In this document: piece by piece, positions 8,126 to 17,757 of the stretch | Numbering within the stretch: the first letter of the stretch is position 1 | Layout of the letters: the number at the start of each line of letters is the position of its first letter | From: DRVV01 sp964487415 | Lineage (GTDB): Archaea > Thermoproteota > Bathyarchaeia > Bathyarchaeales > Bathycorpusculaceae | Direction of reading: 5' to 3' | Length of the DNA stretch: 64,000 nt | NCBI GenBank assembly: GCA_964487415.1 | Contig: CAZAPQ010000017.1 | Span: 1-64,000, forward strand | Program-made: the position numbers and the translations under genes | The notes under the pieces: generated by a model | Told to the model about the DNA's origin: nothing | The model's input: the letters and a program-made list of their open reading frames with translations, nothing else | Databases searched by the model: none

Positions 8126-9382
8126 ATGAAGAATGTTGAAAATATTCCGAAAAGACTTGTAGTCAAATATGGCGGAAGCAGCCTTGCAGACAGTGATAGA
8201 ATACAGGCGGCCGCCGTGGCAGTAGCCAGAGAATCAGCAAGGGGCGCACATATAGCCGTTGTAGTCTCAGCCATGGGAAAGACCACAGATCAGCTTCTCC
8301 ACGTGGCCAGAAATGCCTCCAGAGGAAATATCAATGGAGAGGATTTAGACGAGGTTCTATCTATGGGTGAACGCACCAGTGTCAGAATTTTCGCTGCGAC
8401 ACTAAGAGCTCATGGCTTAAAAGCCCGCCACTTCGACCCATCGGATGATGATTGGCCCATAATAACCGACAACATTTTCTCTAACGCAAATCCCATTCTG
8501 GAAGAGTGTGAAAGAAGAATTCGGCAGCATGTACTTCCCTTATTTAATGAGGGGGTTGTACCTGTCATCGCTGGTTTCGTAGGGAAGACTGTTGATGGAA
8601 AAATAACAACATTGGGAAGAGGGGGCAGCGACACAACAGCCTTCATTCTAGCTAAGGCACTAGATGCAAATGCAGTTATATTAGTCACTGATGTTGATGG
8701 AATAATGACGGCGGATCCGAAAATCGTAAAGAATCCTCAAAGAATCCGTGAAATCGACGTGAACACCCTTGTTGGACTAGCCGACGCCGGAACCAAATTT
8801 ATACATAGAAAGGCCTTAAAATATAAGGATCCAAAAATAAACGTTAGAGTTATCTCATACCAGCATGGCGAACTTAACAAAGATGGCACTGTGATAAGTG
8901 GGGGCCTAGAAACCGAGCTGAATGTCACCTTAGCCAGTCAGCAGCCCATCGCGTCAATAACTGTTGTAGGCCATGGATTGTCACAAATGCCAAATGTTAT
9001 TGGTGAACTTATCGGGAAGGTTAAAAATCACTCAGCACTTTTAGGATCATCCCTAGATCATAACTCAATGGTGTTATTCGTTTCAGAACACAATAATATA
9101 GAGCAGCTAATCAACGAGGTTCATGAAACAATTTTAGGATGCCAAGAAGCCGTCGCCATGTCTGTAAGGCGAAACCTAGCTTTTCTCAGGGTCAGCGGTG
9201 TAGGCCTAGAAGAGACTCCTGGCTTAATAGGAAAAATTTCTGAACCCCTTAGGCTTCATGGAATAAACATTTATGGTATTTTGACAAACACTTCAAGCAT
9301 ACTTCTCTTTGTTAATTGGGAAGAGCGGGAAAAGGTTTTAGGTTTGATTAAAAGTTCTCTGGGATTAAATGGAGGCGAGTAA
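8126..9382 (+). CDS. Aspartate kinase of the aromatic operon (second of three)
   Basis: A 418-residue aspartokinase: KYGGSSL phosphate loop (residues 14-20), MGERTSVR near residue 79, TLGRGGSDTTA near residue 166, and C-terminal ACT-like domains from about residue 285. It is the first gene after the attenuator and is followed by aspartate-semialdehyde dehydrogenase. In archaea that lack erythrose-4-phosphate, aspartate semialdehyde is the building block for 3-dehydroquinate by the ADTH route, so a kinase dedicated to aromatic supply makes sense here. The ribosome site GGGGTTGAT lies 4-12 bases upstream, just past the attenuator T-run. Confidence 0.87.
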   Translation: MKNVENIPKRLVVKYGGSSLADSDRIQAAAVAVARESARGAHIAVVVSAMGKTTDQLLHVARNASRGNINGEDLDEVLSMGERTSVRIFAATLRAHGLKARHFDPSDDDWPIITDNIFSNANPILEECERRIRQHVLPLFNEGVVPVIAGFVGKTVDGKITTLGRGGSDTTAFILAKALDANAVILVTDVDGIMTADPKIVKNPQRIREIDVNTLVGLADAGTKFIHRKALKYKDPKINVRVISYQHGELNKDGTVISGGLETELNVTLASQQPIASITVVGHGLSQMPNVIGELIGKVKNHSALLGSSLDHNSMVLFVSEHNNIEQLINEVHETILGCQEAVAMSVRRNLAFLRVSGVGLEETPGLIGKISEPLRLHGINIYGILTNTSSILLFVNWEEREKVLGLIKSSLGLNGGE

Positions 9383-9383
9383 A

Positions 9384-10421
9384 ATGTTAAAGGCAGCTGT
9401 TTTAGGAGCAACGGGAATGGTGGGCCAAATATTCATACGCCTTCTAGACGGCCATCCATGGTTCGAAACAGCAGTAGTAGCGGCATCCGAGAGGAGTAGC
9501 GGTCAGAAGTACAAAAAGGCGGCCAACTGGAAAATGCCGACACCAATACCTGAACGTGTGGCAGACATGGAAGTCGTTGATGTCACACCTCAAGCAGTTA
9601 AGGACGTGGATCTTGTATTTTCAGCACTGCCTGCGGATATAGCAGGAAAGGTCGAAGAGGAATTTGCAAGGGCAGGGTACATAGTCCTAAGCAACGCATC
9701 GTCCCATAGGATGGATCCCGATGTACCGCTGCTTAACCCAGAGGTAAATGGAGATCACATAGTGCTCATTGATGAACAGCGGAGAAGGAGAAAGTGGGAC
9801 GGCGCCATCGTTACAAATCCAAACTGTAGCACCGCAATCATGACATTGTCTTTGAAACCCATATACGATGCATTTGGAATTAACAGGGTAATCGTTTCAA
9901 CAATGCAGGCCCTCTCAGGAGCTGGTTACCCAGGAGTAGCTTCTCTAGACATTGTGGACAATGTGATACCATTCATCAGAAACGAGGAAGAGAAAATGCA
10001 GACAGAAACCTTAAAAATGCTTGGAAAACCCTCAAAGCCGGCTGATTTTAAAGTTTCAGCTAGCTGCCACAGGGTAGCGACTCTGGACGGCCATATAGAA
10101 GCTGTTTTCGTTGAAACAAGAAGGGAAGCCGCTCCGGAGGATGTTGCAGAGGCCATGAGAAAGTTTATCGGTGAGCCGCAAAAACTTAAACTTCCAACAG
10201 CTCCGGCAAAACCCATAGTTGTGAGAACCGAAGAGGACAGGCCACAGGTTAGGCTGGATCGCATGGAAGGAAATGGAATGAGCGTTGTTGTCGGCAGAAT
10301 AAGAAAGGATCAGGCTCTCGGCGGCGTCAAATACATTGTGTTGGGACATAACACCATCAGAGGAGCTGCGGGTTGCAGTATTCTCAACGCCGAATATCTA
10401 AGGGCCAAGAAGTACCTATGA
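9384..10421 (+). CDS. asd: Aspartate-semialdehyde dehydrogenase
   Basis: Reduces aspartyl phosphate to aspartate semialdehyde. Rossmann motif LGATGMVGQ at the N terminus, catalytic Cys in NPNCSTA near residue 150, and the conserved SCHRVATLDGH segment near residue 226. The start is placed at the ATG two bases after the kinase stop because GGAGGCGA lies at proper spacing; the in-frame ATG at 9369 overlaps that site. 345 residues, the archaeal/fungal type. It is the only such dehydrogenase in the window, so it probably serves lysine, threonine and homocysteine synthesis as well as the aromatic route. Confidence 0.92.
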   Translation: MLKAAVLGATGMVGQIFIRLLDGHPWFETAVVAASERSSGQKYKKAANWKMPTPIPERVADMEVVDVTPQAVKDVDLVFSALPADIAGKVEEEFARAGYIVLSNASSHRMDPDVPLLNPEVNGDHIVLIDEQRRRRKWDGAIVTNPNCSTAIMTLSLKPIYDAFGINRVIVSTMQALSGAGYPGVASLDIVDNVIPFIRNEEEKMQTETLKMLGKPSKPADFKVSASCHRVATLDGHIEAVFVETRREAAPEDVAEAMRKFIGEPQKLKLPTAPAKPIVVRTEEDRPQVRLDRMEGNGMSVVVGRIRKDQALGGVKYIVLGHNTIRGAAGCSILNAEYLRAKKYL

Positions 10422-10440
10422 GAGGAACGTTTAAGGTTGA

Positions 10441-11520
10441 ATGGAAGTCATGAGGGAAGTTTGGATTAGAATAGATGAAGGCTTACCAAAAAATGTTAGA
10501 AATAGTTTACTTGATTTAGCATGTCAGATATGCGACGTTGTATATGTTGACGATCAGATCATAGAAGAAGTTGAAAAGGACAAAGCAAGGATAGCGTCCC
10601 ATTCTAGCGATTGCGACATAAGGGTTCTCGAATCTTTTGATGAAAAAAGACTAACGGAATTAAAGAATGCCGGCAAAATCGTCGCCGTGAAAGTTACCGT
10701 CAGAAATAAGGGAGACGAGGAACTCGCTGTAAAAGCAGCAAATCTTTCAGCTGATTATATAATCATCCAATGCCCAAATTGGAAGGTTATACCTCTAGAG
10801 AACCTTATAGCAAACATAAAAGGTAAAAGTAAAATTTTAGCCGAGGTTTCTTCAGCAGAAGAGGCTAAACTAGCGCTTGAAACCCTTGAATTAGGCGCGG
10901 ATGGGGTTGTAATAAAAACTCTCGATTCAAACGAACTTACGAAAACAGCCTATTTGGTTAAGCGGCAAATCCCAAAAATCAGGTTGACACCGGTTAAAAT
11001 AGTTGAAGTTAAGCAGATAGGATCAGGGGCAAGGGCATGCATAGACACATGCGATCTCATGAGGGAGGGGGAAGGTCTCTTGGTAGGATGCCAGTCCGCA
11101 TGCTTGTTCCTTGTGGAAGCAGAGGTTCACGAAAATCCTTTTGTTCAGCCACGACCCTTCAGGGTTAACGCTGGACCAATATCCCTATACACGCTATGTT
11201 CGCCTGACAAGACGAGGTATCTCTCGGAGTTAAAAGCAGGGGATGAGGTGATGATAGTTGACAGAAGTGGAAAAGCCAGATTCACAAACATTGGCAGAGT
11301 TAAAATTGAATGGAGACCACTTCTGCTGATCGAGGCCGAGCATGAAAGGAAAAAATTCAAAACAATAGTTCAAAATGCGGAAACCATCAGGCTTGTAACT
11401 GAAAAAGGTTCAATATCAGTTGCCGAGCTGAAGCCGGGAAATGAGGTTCTAGCATACATTTCTGAGGGAGGGAGACACTTCGGAACTCTTGTCAAGGAAG
11501 AAATGGTGGTTGAAGTTTGA
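10441..11520 (+). CDS. aroB': 3-dehydroquinate synthase II (archaeal)
   Basis: Archaeal DHQ synthase II oxidatively deaminates and cyclises the ADTH precursor to 3-dehydroquinate, replacing bacterial AroB. Family features include KTLDSNELTKTAYLV near residue 160, GSGARACIDTCDLMREGEG near residue 195, and FRVNAGP near residue 240. 359 residues from the first ATG; Met4 (10450, MREVWIRIDEG) is an alternative. The partner that makes the precursor, the aldolase-like ADH synthase, is not in the window. Adjacent asd and kinase genes fit the aspartate-semialdehyde-dependent route. Confidence 0.92.
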   Translation: MEVMREVWIRIDEGLPKNVRNSLLDLACQICDVVYVDDQIIEEVEKDKARIASHSSDCDIRVLESFDEKRLTELKNAGKIVAVKVTVRNKGDEELAVKAANLSADYIIIQCPNWKVIPLENLIANIKGKSKILAEVSSAEEAKLALETLELGADGVVIKTLDSNELTKTAYLVKRQIPKIRLTPVKIVEVKQIGSGARACIDTCDLMREGEGLLVGCQSACLFLVEAEVHENPFVQPRPFRVNAGPISLYTLCSPDKTRYLSELKAGDEVMIVDRSGKARFTNIGRVKIEWRPLLLIEAEHERKKFKTIVQNAETIRLVTEKGSISVAELKPGNEVLAYISEGGRHFGTLVKEEMVVEV

Positions 11521-12200
11521 CCCCAAAAATCTGCGTCTCCATAATGCCCAAAAACGTTGAAGAGGCGCTGAACCTTATTGAGAAAGCTGAAAAGCATAGG
11601 GCGGATTTTATCGAAGTGCGGCTTGACCGCCTTTGCAGGGATGAAAAATTAAGGGATATTACAGGATGCACCGAAATTCCATTGATTGCAACAAATAGGC
11701 CTCAAAACTGTGGCGGAAAATTTTCGGGAACAGAATCTGAAAGGCGACAAGTATTGCTTAATGCAGCTCGAAGCAATTTCGAATATGTTGACATTGAATT
11801 GGATGCGGAGGGTTTAGACAGCTTTTTAAAGGAGTTACAGCAGACCAACGTAAAATTGATCATATCATTCCATGATTTTCAAAAAACACCCGAAACAGCC
11901 GCATTGCAAAAGGTCCTGTGGGAAGAAATTGCAAAGGGGGCGGACATATGCAAGATTGTAACTACAGCTAAAACTCTTATGGATAACTTAACCTTACTAA
12001 ATTTTCTTTTAAGTTCATGTGAGAACGCCGAAATTGTATGTTTTGCCATGGGACCATTGGGCAAGCCATCAAGGCTATTGTCACCTATTTTTGGAGGCTT
12101 TTTTACAATTGCTTCATTGGAAGCTGGAGGAGAAACTGCTCCCGGCCAAATGACGATTGAAGAGCTAAAAACGGCATATAGGATTTTAGGAGTCATTTAA
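11517..12200 (+). CDS. aroD: 3-dehydroquinate dehydratase, type I
   Basis: Dehydrates 3-dehydroquinate through a Schiff base. Seen: EVRLDRL near residue 32, ISFHDF near residue 116 carrying the catalytic His, and the Schiff-base Lys in CKIVTTAK near residues 143-150. 227 residues, typical of short archaeal AroD. The TTG start overlaps the aroB' stop as TTGA, suggesting coupled translation, and the stop directly abuts the aroE ATG. Confidence 0.92.
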   Translation: MTPKICVSIMPKNVEEALNLIEKAEKHRADFIEVRLDRLCRDEKLRDITGCTEIPLIATNRPQNCGGKFSGTESERRQVLLNAARSNFEYVDIELDAEGLDSFLKELQQTNVKLIISFHDFQKTPETAALQKVLWEEIAKGADICKIVTTAKTLMDNLTLLNFLLSSCENAEIVCFAMGPLGKPSRLLSPIFGGFFTIASLEAGGETAPGQMTIEELKTAYRILGVI

Positions 12201-13070
12201 ATGGAGATCTCCGGGAGAACACAAGTTTTTTGTCTTATAGGTGACCCCGTAGAACATTCGCTTAGCCCAACAATACATAACGCTGCTTTTAAACACCTAA
12301 ACCTTAACGCGGTTTATGTTGCTTTCAAGGTTAAAAGCGATGAATTGGAAAACGCGATAAGGGGTATTCGAGGCCTTGGTATAAGGGGCATAAACGTAAC
12401 AATGCCCCATAAGAGTACAATTATTAACCATCTAGATGAGGTAGATCAGACGGCCAAATTTGTCGGTGCAGTGAACACTTTGCTAAATGATAATGGGAAG
12501 CTTATAGGCTTTAATACTGACGGGATCGGCGCTTTAAGGGCTTTAAAAGAAAACCAAGCATATCCGGAAGGCAAAAAAATTCTGCTTCTTGGAGCCGGAG
12601 GTGCAGCCAGAGCCATAGCTTTCCAGCTGGCACAGGTGGCTGAAGAGCTTAGGATCCTAAACAGGAATGGAGAAAAAGCAAGGCAGCTCGCAAACTTGCT
12701 CCGAAAGGAGTTGGGCAGAAACATTGTGGGAAATCAACTATCACCTATACTTATTGAAAAGTGGCTGAAGGATGCGGACATACTTGTGAACTGCACGTCT
12801 GTAGGCATGCACCCTAACGCTGATCAAACCCTAATCAAACGCGAGTGGCTAAGAGATGAATTAACCGTAATGGACATTGTCTATGACCCAATAGAAACAA
12901 GGCTGATAAGAGATTCGAAAGACGCTGGAGCTAAGGTGATACATGGAACAGAAATGCTTCTCTTTCAAGGTGCAGCTTCATTTGAAATCTGGTGGGGACG
13001 CCCGGCACCAATAGAAGTGATGAGAAACGCCATATTGAAAAAGATCCGTGAAAGGGAGAAATCGCTTTGA
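12201..13070 (+). CDS. aroE: Shikimate dehydrogenase
   Basis: NADPH-dependent reduction of 3-dehydroshikimate. The substrate site HSLSPTIHN is near residue 18, NVTMPHK with the catalytic Lys near residue 63, NTDGIGA near residue 106, and the NADP motif GAGGAARA near residue 131. 289 residues. It begins immediately after the aroD stop and overlaps shikimate kinase by four bases. Confidence 0.94.
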   Translation: MEISGRTQVFCLIGDPVEHSLSPTIHNAAFKHLNLNAVYVAFKVKSDELENAIRGIRGLGIRGINVTMPHKSTIINHLDEVDQTAKFVGAVNTLLNDNGKLIGFNTDGIGALRALKENQAYPEGKKILLLGAGGAARAIAFQLAQVAEELRILNRNGEKARQLANLLRKELGRNIVGNQLSPILIEKWLKDADILVNCTSVGMHPNADQTLIKREWLRDELTVMDIVYDPIETRLIRDSKDAGAKVIHGTEMLLFQGAASFEIWWGRPAPIEVMRNAILKKIREREKSL

Positions 13071-13939
13071 CTGGCCAGGCAACTGCAATAAGCTTTGGAG
13101 CCGCCACCATAGTGAACGCTATAGCCACAGGTAAAGGGGCAGCTTTTGGTGTTGATCTCTGGACCAAGGCTGAAGTTAGACTGACTAACGAGCCAGGAGT
13201 AATTGAAGGCCAAATTACCTCAGACCCAAACGAAAGCACAGTGCTTATCGAAAAAGTCGTTAAAAGGGTTCTTCAACACTTTGGACTTGCCGGAAAATTT
13301 GGGGCTAAAGTTAAAACATGGTCAAACATACCGATAGCTAGAGGTCTAAAGAGTAGTAGCGCCGCAGCCAACGCAATAGCCCTAGCTACGGTAGCAGCTT
13401 TAGGAAAGAAGCTTGACGACTTGACTATTGTTAAGTTGGGAGTTGACGGCGCCCTAGATGCGAAAGTAACCATCACGGGGGCTTTTGACGACGCTTGCGC
13501 CTCCTACTTTGGGGGAGCAGTAGTCACGGACAACATTAAAAGAAGAATTGTAAAGCGGGTTGAGATGCCCAAAAACCTAAATGTTCTGTTCCACATTCCA
13601 GATAGGAAAGCTTACACCATAAATACTGATGTCCAAAAAGTGAAGGCTGTAGCTCCGCTTGTCAAAATTGCATATAAGGAAGCATTGAAGGGAAATTTCT
13701 GGCAGGCTTTAACCCTTAATGGCCTAGCCTATTCGCTGGCTTTAGGTTATAACCCATCGCTGGTTATGGATGCATTAATGGCTGGAGCTTTATCAGCGGG
13801 ATTATGCGGTAAGGGTCCAGCGGTGACTGTTGTTATTCCAGGGGACAAAGTTGAATCAGTTAAGGAAGCCTTGGCAAAATATGAGGGGAAAATCCTGCAA
13901 GCTAAGGTTAATCATGAAAAGGCTAAGGTTTTAGGTTGA
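13067..13939 (+). CDS. aroK: Shikimate kinase, archaeal GHMP type
   Basis: Archaeal shikimate kinase unrelated to bacterial AroK/AroL. The GHMP ATP motif is visible as PIARGLKSSSAAANA near residues 88-102, and the C-terminal GLCGKGPAVTVV near residue 245 is the third GHMP motif. 290 residues. The TTG start overlaps the aroE stop. Homoserine kinase is also GHMP, but that gene is separately present at 44.3 kb and this one lies between aroE and aroA. Confidence 0.9.
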   Translation: MTGQATAISFGAATIVNAIATGKGAAFGVDLWTKAEVRLTNEPGVIEGQITSDPNESTVLIEKVVKRVLQHFGLAGKFGAKVKTWSNIPIARGLKSSSAAANAIALATVAALGKKLDDLTIVKLGVDGALDAKVTITGAFDDACASYFGGAVVTDNIKRRIVKRVEMPKNLNVLFHIPDRKAYTINTDVQKVKAVAPLVKIAYKEALKGNFWQALTLNGLAYSLALGYNPSLVMDALMAGALSAGLCGKGPAVTVVIPGDKVESVKEALAKYEGKILQAKVNHEKAKVLG

Positions 13940-13945
13940 GCCACT

Positions 13946-15241
13946 ATGGCCGATGTCATAGTTAGGAAAACTGAAAAACTTATGGGCGAAATCGAAGCAC
14001 CAGCATCAAAATCCTACACCCACAGAATGCTGGTTGCAGCCCTGCTTTCCAACGGCATGTCAAGGATAACGAAACCACTAATCTCAGAAGACACCTTAGC
14101 AACACTGCACGCAATAGAATCCTTTGGAGCTCAAGTCGAAAAATACCATGACGTCTGGAGGGTTAAGGGGAGATTCCCACTTAAAACTTCAGAGAGGCCC
14201 ATAGACTGTAGAGAATCTGGAGCTACACTACGTTTTATGGTGCCAATTGCTGCCTTGGCTCCTGGGAACACGACATTCGTTATGAAGCCATCCCTCGGCA
14301 GGAGACCAATAACTCCACTTCTTCAAAGCCTCGAACAGCTGGGAGCCAAAACTTTCTACAAAGCTGACGATAATCCCACGATTACGGTTCAAGGTGGAGG
14401 CATCCGCGGGGGTAAAACAACCCTACATGGCGACATTAGCTCTCAATTCATTTCCGGGCTGTTGTTTGCATGTCCACTTGCACAAGGTGATACAGAAATA
14501 CGTGTCGTAACTCCTGTTGAATCAAAAAGTTACATTGAAATGACGCTTGAAATTCTCAGCAAGCATGCCATCAGGATATTAAGGTCGGAGGATTTCAGCC
14601 ACATTTATGTCCCTGGAAAACAAGCATACAAACCCTTCGACCATATTGTTCCAGGAGACTTCTCCTCCGCAGCTTACATTTTAGCCGCTGCGGCTATAAC
14701 ACGCTCAAAGGTGAGAATTAGAAACCTGGACCCAAACACAACGCAAGGAGATAAGGCCATTCTTGAAATCCTTAATCAGGCAGGCTCAAGGGTAACCATT
14801 AGTGACGGATTAGTTGAAGTTGAAGGAGACATAAGCCAAGCCATTGAAGTTGATGCATCGAACATTCCTGATCTCGTTCCAGCATGCGCGGCTATAGCTT
14901 GTTATGCCAGCGGTGTCTCCAGAATTTATAATGCTAAGAGATTAAGGTATAAGGAGTCCGACAGGTTAACGTCGCTGCACATGGAACTGAAGAAAATGGG
15001 CGCAGACATAGTCGCAGAGGAGGATAGCCTTATTATTAAAGGCCCCTGCAGCATGCATGGCGCAAACATAGATCCGCATAATGACCATAGAATAGCCATG
15101 GCTTGTACTGCTGCAGCCCTCGGCGCGAAGAGTGAAACCAGGATAATTAATGCTGAGTGTGTGAGAAAGTCTTATCCGACATTCTTTAGAGATTTAAGCT
15201 TGTTAGGAGCGAATATTATTGGCGGCGAACTCTATTGGTAA
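13946..15241 (+). CDS. aroA: 3-phosphoshikimate 1-carboxyvinyltransferase (EPSP synthase)
   Basis: Transfers enolpyruvyl from PEP to shikimate-3-phosphate. Family motifs include APASKSYTHRML near residue 18, RESGATLRFM near residue 90, RRPITPL near residue 118, GDISSQFISGLL near residue 160, and RYKESDRL near residue 333. 431 residues, normal length. It overlaps the chorismate synthase start by 23 bases. Confidence 0.95.
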   Translation: MADVIVRKTEKLMGEIEAPASKSYTHRMLVAALLSNGMSRITKPLISEDTLATLHAIESFGAQVEKYHDVWRVKGRFPLKTSERPIDCRESGATLRFMVPIAALAPGNTTFVMKPSLGRRPITPLLQSLEQLGAKTFYKADDNPTITVQGGGIRGGKTTLHGDISSQFISGLLFACPLAQGDTEIRVVTPVESKSYIEMTLEILSKHAIRILRSEDFSHIYVPGKQAYKPFDHIVPGDFSSAAYILAAAAITRSKVRIRNLDPNTTQGDKAILEILNQAGSRVTISDGLVEVEGDISQAIEVDASNIPDLVPACAAIACYASGVSRIYNAKRLRYKESDRLTSLHMELKKMGADIVAEEDSLIIKGPCSMHGANIDPHNDHRIAMACTAAALGAKSETRIINAECVRKSYPTFFRDLSLLGANIIGGELYW

Positions 15242-16325
15242 GGCCTTTGTTGTAACATGTTTCGGGGAAAGCCATGGCAGATGCGTAGGAACCGTGATTG
15301 ATGGATGCCCGGCAGGGTTGCCGCTTTCGGAGAAGGATATCCAAGCAGAATTGGACAAAAGAATACCGCCTAAACCTGAAATAACCTCCGGAAGGATCGA
15401 GAAGGATACTGTGGAGATTCTATCAGGAGTTTTTGAGGGGTACACCACCGGGGCACCCATTTGCATGCTTGTGTGGAACAAGGAGGCTGAACCCTCTGAG
15501 TATGAAGCCATTAGGGACATGCCAAGACCTGGACATGCAGATTACGTAGCCCATGTTAAGTATGGAGGGTTCAACGATTATCGGGGCGGCGGGCGGTTTT
15601 CCGGCAGAATCACTGTAGCCTTTATAATGGCAGGAGCTGTTGCCAAAAAACTGTTAGAACTTTTCGGCGTTAAAGTTTTAGCTTATACGCTGGCTATGGG
15701 CGATATCCAAGTTAAGAGAACACTGACTGTGGAGGAGATTTTAGCAAAAACCTATCAAAGCCCCGTGAGATGCCCAGATCAAGAGTGCTCGGAGACTATG
15801 GAAAAGGCTATTCTGAAAGCTAAAAGCGAGGGCGACAGCTTAGGAGGGATAATTGAATGCCTAGCCTTAAACGTCCCAGTAGGGGTCGGTGAGCCAGTAT
15901 TTGATGCTTTAGATGCAGACATAGCGAAGATTCTCTTCACGGTGCCAGCTGTGAAAGGTGTAGAATTTGGGGCAGGATTTAGAGCTGCCAAAATGCGTGG
16001 TTCAGAAAATAATGATGCATACGCCATACGGGATGGAAAAATTACGATGCTTACAAACAATGCTGGCGGAATTCTGGGCGGCATATCCAATGGTATGCCA
16101 ATAATTGTGAGAGTTGCCATAAAGCCAACGCCCTCCATTGCAAGAGAACAGAGAACAGTAAACCTGACGAGAATGGAGGAAACCACACTAAAAATAAGGG
16201 GTAGACATGACCCCTGTATTGTTCCAAAAGCCGTTCCAACAATAGAATCAGCAGTGGCCATAGCGCTGTCTGATCACATGATCAGAGCAGGCATTATACC
16301 TAAAGTCTTAGGAAGAGGGAAGTAA
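15219..16325 (+). CDS. aroC: Chorismate synthase
   Basis: Forms chorismate by anti-1,4-elimination with reduced FMN. Seen: FGESHG near residue 15 with the catalytic His, RPGHADY near residue 104, GGGRFSGR near residue 122, and RGRHDPC near residue 327. 368 residues. The TTG start lies within the end of aroA and gives MAANSIGKAF, matching the expected AroC opening. It abuts chorismate mutase. Confidence 0.95.
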   Translation: MAANSIGKAFVVTCFGESHGRCVGTVIDGCPAGLPLSEKDIQAELDKRIPPKPEITSGRIEKDTVEILSGVFEGYTTGAPICMLVWNKEAEPSEYEAIRDMPRPGHADYVAHVKYGGFNDYRGGGRFSGRITVAFIMAGAVAKKLLELFGVKVLAYTLAMGDIQVKRTLTVEEILAKTYQSPVRCPDQECSETMEKAILKAKSEGDSLGGIIECLALNVPVGVGEPVFDALDADIAKILFTVPAVKGVEFGAGFRAAKMRGSENNDAYAIRDGKITMLTNNAGGILGGISNGMPIIVRVAIKPTPSIAREQRTVNLTRMEETTLKIRGRHDPCIVPKAVPTIESAVAIALSDHMIRAGIIPKVLGRGK

Positions 16326-16610
16326 TTGGAGAAAGTTGCGGAGCTAAGGGAAAAAATAGACAGGATAGATGAAGAAATCCTCCTTCTATTAAAAAGGAGA
16401 AACGAAATCTCCAAAATCATTGGCAACATCAAACAGGAGCATGGAATGCTAATAAGAGATCCGAAAAGAGAGGACGAAAAGTACAATCACGTTCTCAAAA
16501 AAGCAACTGAGCTTGGACTTAATCCGGAGGAGATTAAGAAAATATATCAAATAATAATTGCCATGAGTGTAAAAGCGCAGGAAAGCGTCTATACAAATAG
16601 AAATATTTAG
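16326..16610 (+). CDS. Chorismate mutase, AroQ class
   Basis: A 94-residue all-helical stand-alone chorismate mutase directing chorismate to prephenate. Typical residues: LREKIDRIDEEILLLLKRR (5-23), IGNIKQEHG (31-39) with the active-site Lys, and RDPKREDE (43-50). It starts with TTG directly after aroC. It marks the switch from common pathway to Phe/Tyr branch, which agrees with the Phe/Tyr content of the operon leader peptide. Confidence 0.9.
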   Translation: MEKVAELREKIDRIDEEILLLLKRRNEISKIIGNIKQEHGMLIRDPKREDEKYNHVLKKATELGLNPEEIKKIYQIIIAMSVKAQESVYTNRNI

Positions 16611-16663
16611 AAAGCAATATTGTTTCAAAAATTATGCATTAAAACTGGTTTAAGATTGAGTGA

Positions 16664-16677
16664 CAACCTGAAGGTTG
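16664..16677 (+). promoter_or_regulatory. Short hairpin overlapping a ribosome site
   Basis: CAACC-TGAA-GGTTG is a perfect 5-bp hairpin with a tetraloop in the 64-base gap before the aminotransferase. Its 3' arm contains the AGGTTGA ribosome site for an ATG at 16678 or 16684, so pairing would lower translation of that gene. Only the pairing is seen; a role is inferred. Confidence 0.35.
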
Positions 16678-17757
16678 ATGAGAATGCTATACGAATTAAA
16701 TGAGAAGGTAATAAGGCTCGAACAAGAAGGAAAAAGAATAATAAAATTTAATCTCGGAGACCCGGATCAGCAAACACCCCCTGAAATAATTGAAGCTGCT
16801 TATAAAGCCATGAAAAATGGGAAGACAAAATATTCTTCATCGGCAGGCGAAATAGAGCTAAGAGAAGCCTTAGCAGACATTCATGGAGTTTCGGAAGATA
16901 ACATAGTGATAACTCCAGGTTCGAAGTGGGCTATTTTTGCGGTCATGTACTTGCTACTGAAAAAAGGAGAAAACGTGATTATTCCCACTCCTCATTGGAC
17001 AGCTTACGACCTAACAGCAAGAAGTTTAGGGGTTGAAACAAGACTTTTAAAAACGAAGCTTGAGTCGGAGTGGACTGTAGACCTTGAAAAGTTGAAGTCG
17101 CTTATTGACGAGAAAACCCGGCTGATTATACTCAATAATCCAAATAATCCCACAAGCAAGGTTATGGGTGAGAAAACCGTTGAGGAAATTGTTAACATAG
17201 CAGATGACAAAGGCATAAAAATATTGTCTGATGAGGTTTACGCTGACATAAGTTTTGTGAGAACTAAGAGCATTCTAGAATGCAGCAGCAACCATATAGT
17301 AATTAAGAGTTTCTCCAAAACCTTCGCGATGACAGGTTGGAGGATAGGTTACGCCATAGCTGATAAGGAGTTAATAGAGAAAATTGTAAAGTTAAACCAG
17401 ATAACATTTACGAATGTTCCGGTTTTCATTCAAGAAGCAGCTTTAAAGGCCTTGGAGCTTAGGAATGAGATAATTAAGAGAATACGAGGGGAATACAAAG
17501 AGAGAGCAGACGCGGCCTGTAAACTTTTCTCTGACACTAAATTGAAATTTACAAAGCCAGATGCACCGTTTTATCTCTTCCCAAAATGTGATGGGCTAGA
17601 CTCCGAAAAGTTTGCCTTTGAACTGCTGGACAAGGGAGTTGCTGTAGCTCCGGGAACAGCCTTTGGAGACTATCGAGAACACTTCAGAATAGCCCTGACG
17701 GTCCCTGATGATGAAGTAATGCTGGGACTAAAAATAATAGCTGAGGCATTTAGATGA
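16675..17757 (+). CDS. Class I/II aminotransferase, probably aromatic amino acid
   Basis: Fold I PLP aminotransferase: FNLGDPDQQTP near residue 25, NNPNNPTSK near residue 160, and the PLP lysine in SFSKTFAMTGWRIGYAIA near residue 210. 360 residues, at the short end because the usual N-terminal strand is brief. Its place between chorismate mutase and prephenate dehydrogenase points to transamination of phenylpyruvate and hydroxyphenylpyruvate, or of prephenate. Start is uncertain: TTG 16675, ATG 16678 or ATG 16684; the AGGTTGA site best suits 16684. It overlaps tyrA by four bases. Confidence 0.82.
   Translation: MMRMLYELNEKVIRLEQEGKRIIKFNLGDPDQQTPPEIIEAAYKAMKNGKTKYSSSAGEIELREALADIHGVSEDNIVITPGSKWAIFAVMYLLLKKGENVIIPTPHWTAYDLTARSLGVETRLLKTKLESEWTVDLEKLKSLIDEKTRLIILNNPNNPTSKVMGEKTVEEIVNIADDKGIKILSDEVYADISFVRTKSILECSSNHIVIKSFSKTFAMTGWRIGYAIADKELIEKIVKLNQITFTNVPVFIQEAALKALELRNEIIKRIRGEYKERADAACKLFSDTKLKFTKPDAPFYLFPKCDGLDSEKFAFELLDKGVAVAPGTAFGDYREHFRIALTVPDDEVMLGLKIIAEAFR

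Noticed and set aside
13067..13939. Reading this GHMP kinase as a second homoserine or mevalonate kinase
   Set aside because: Position between aroE and aroA and the overlap with aroE make archaeal shikimate kinase far more likely; homoserine kinase is present at 44.3 kb.
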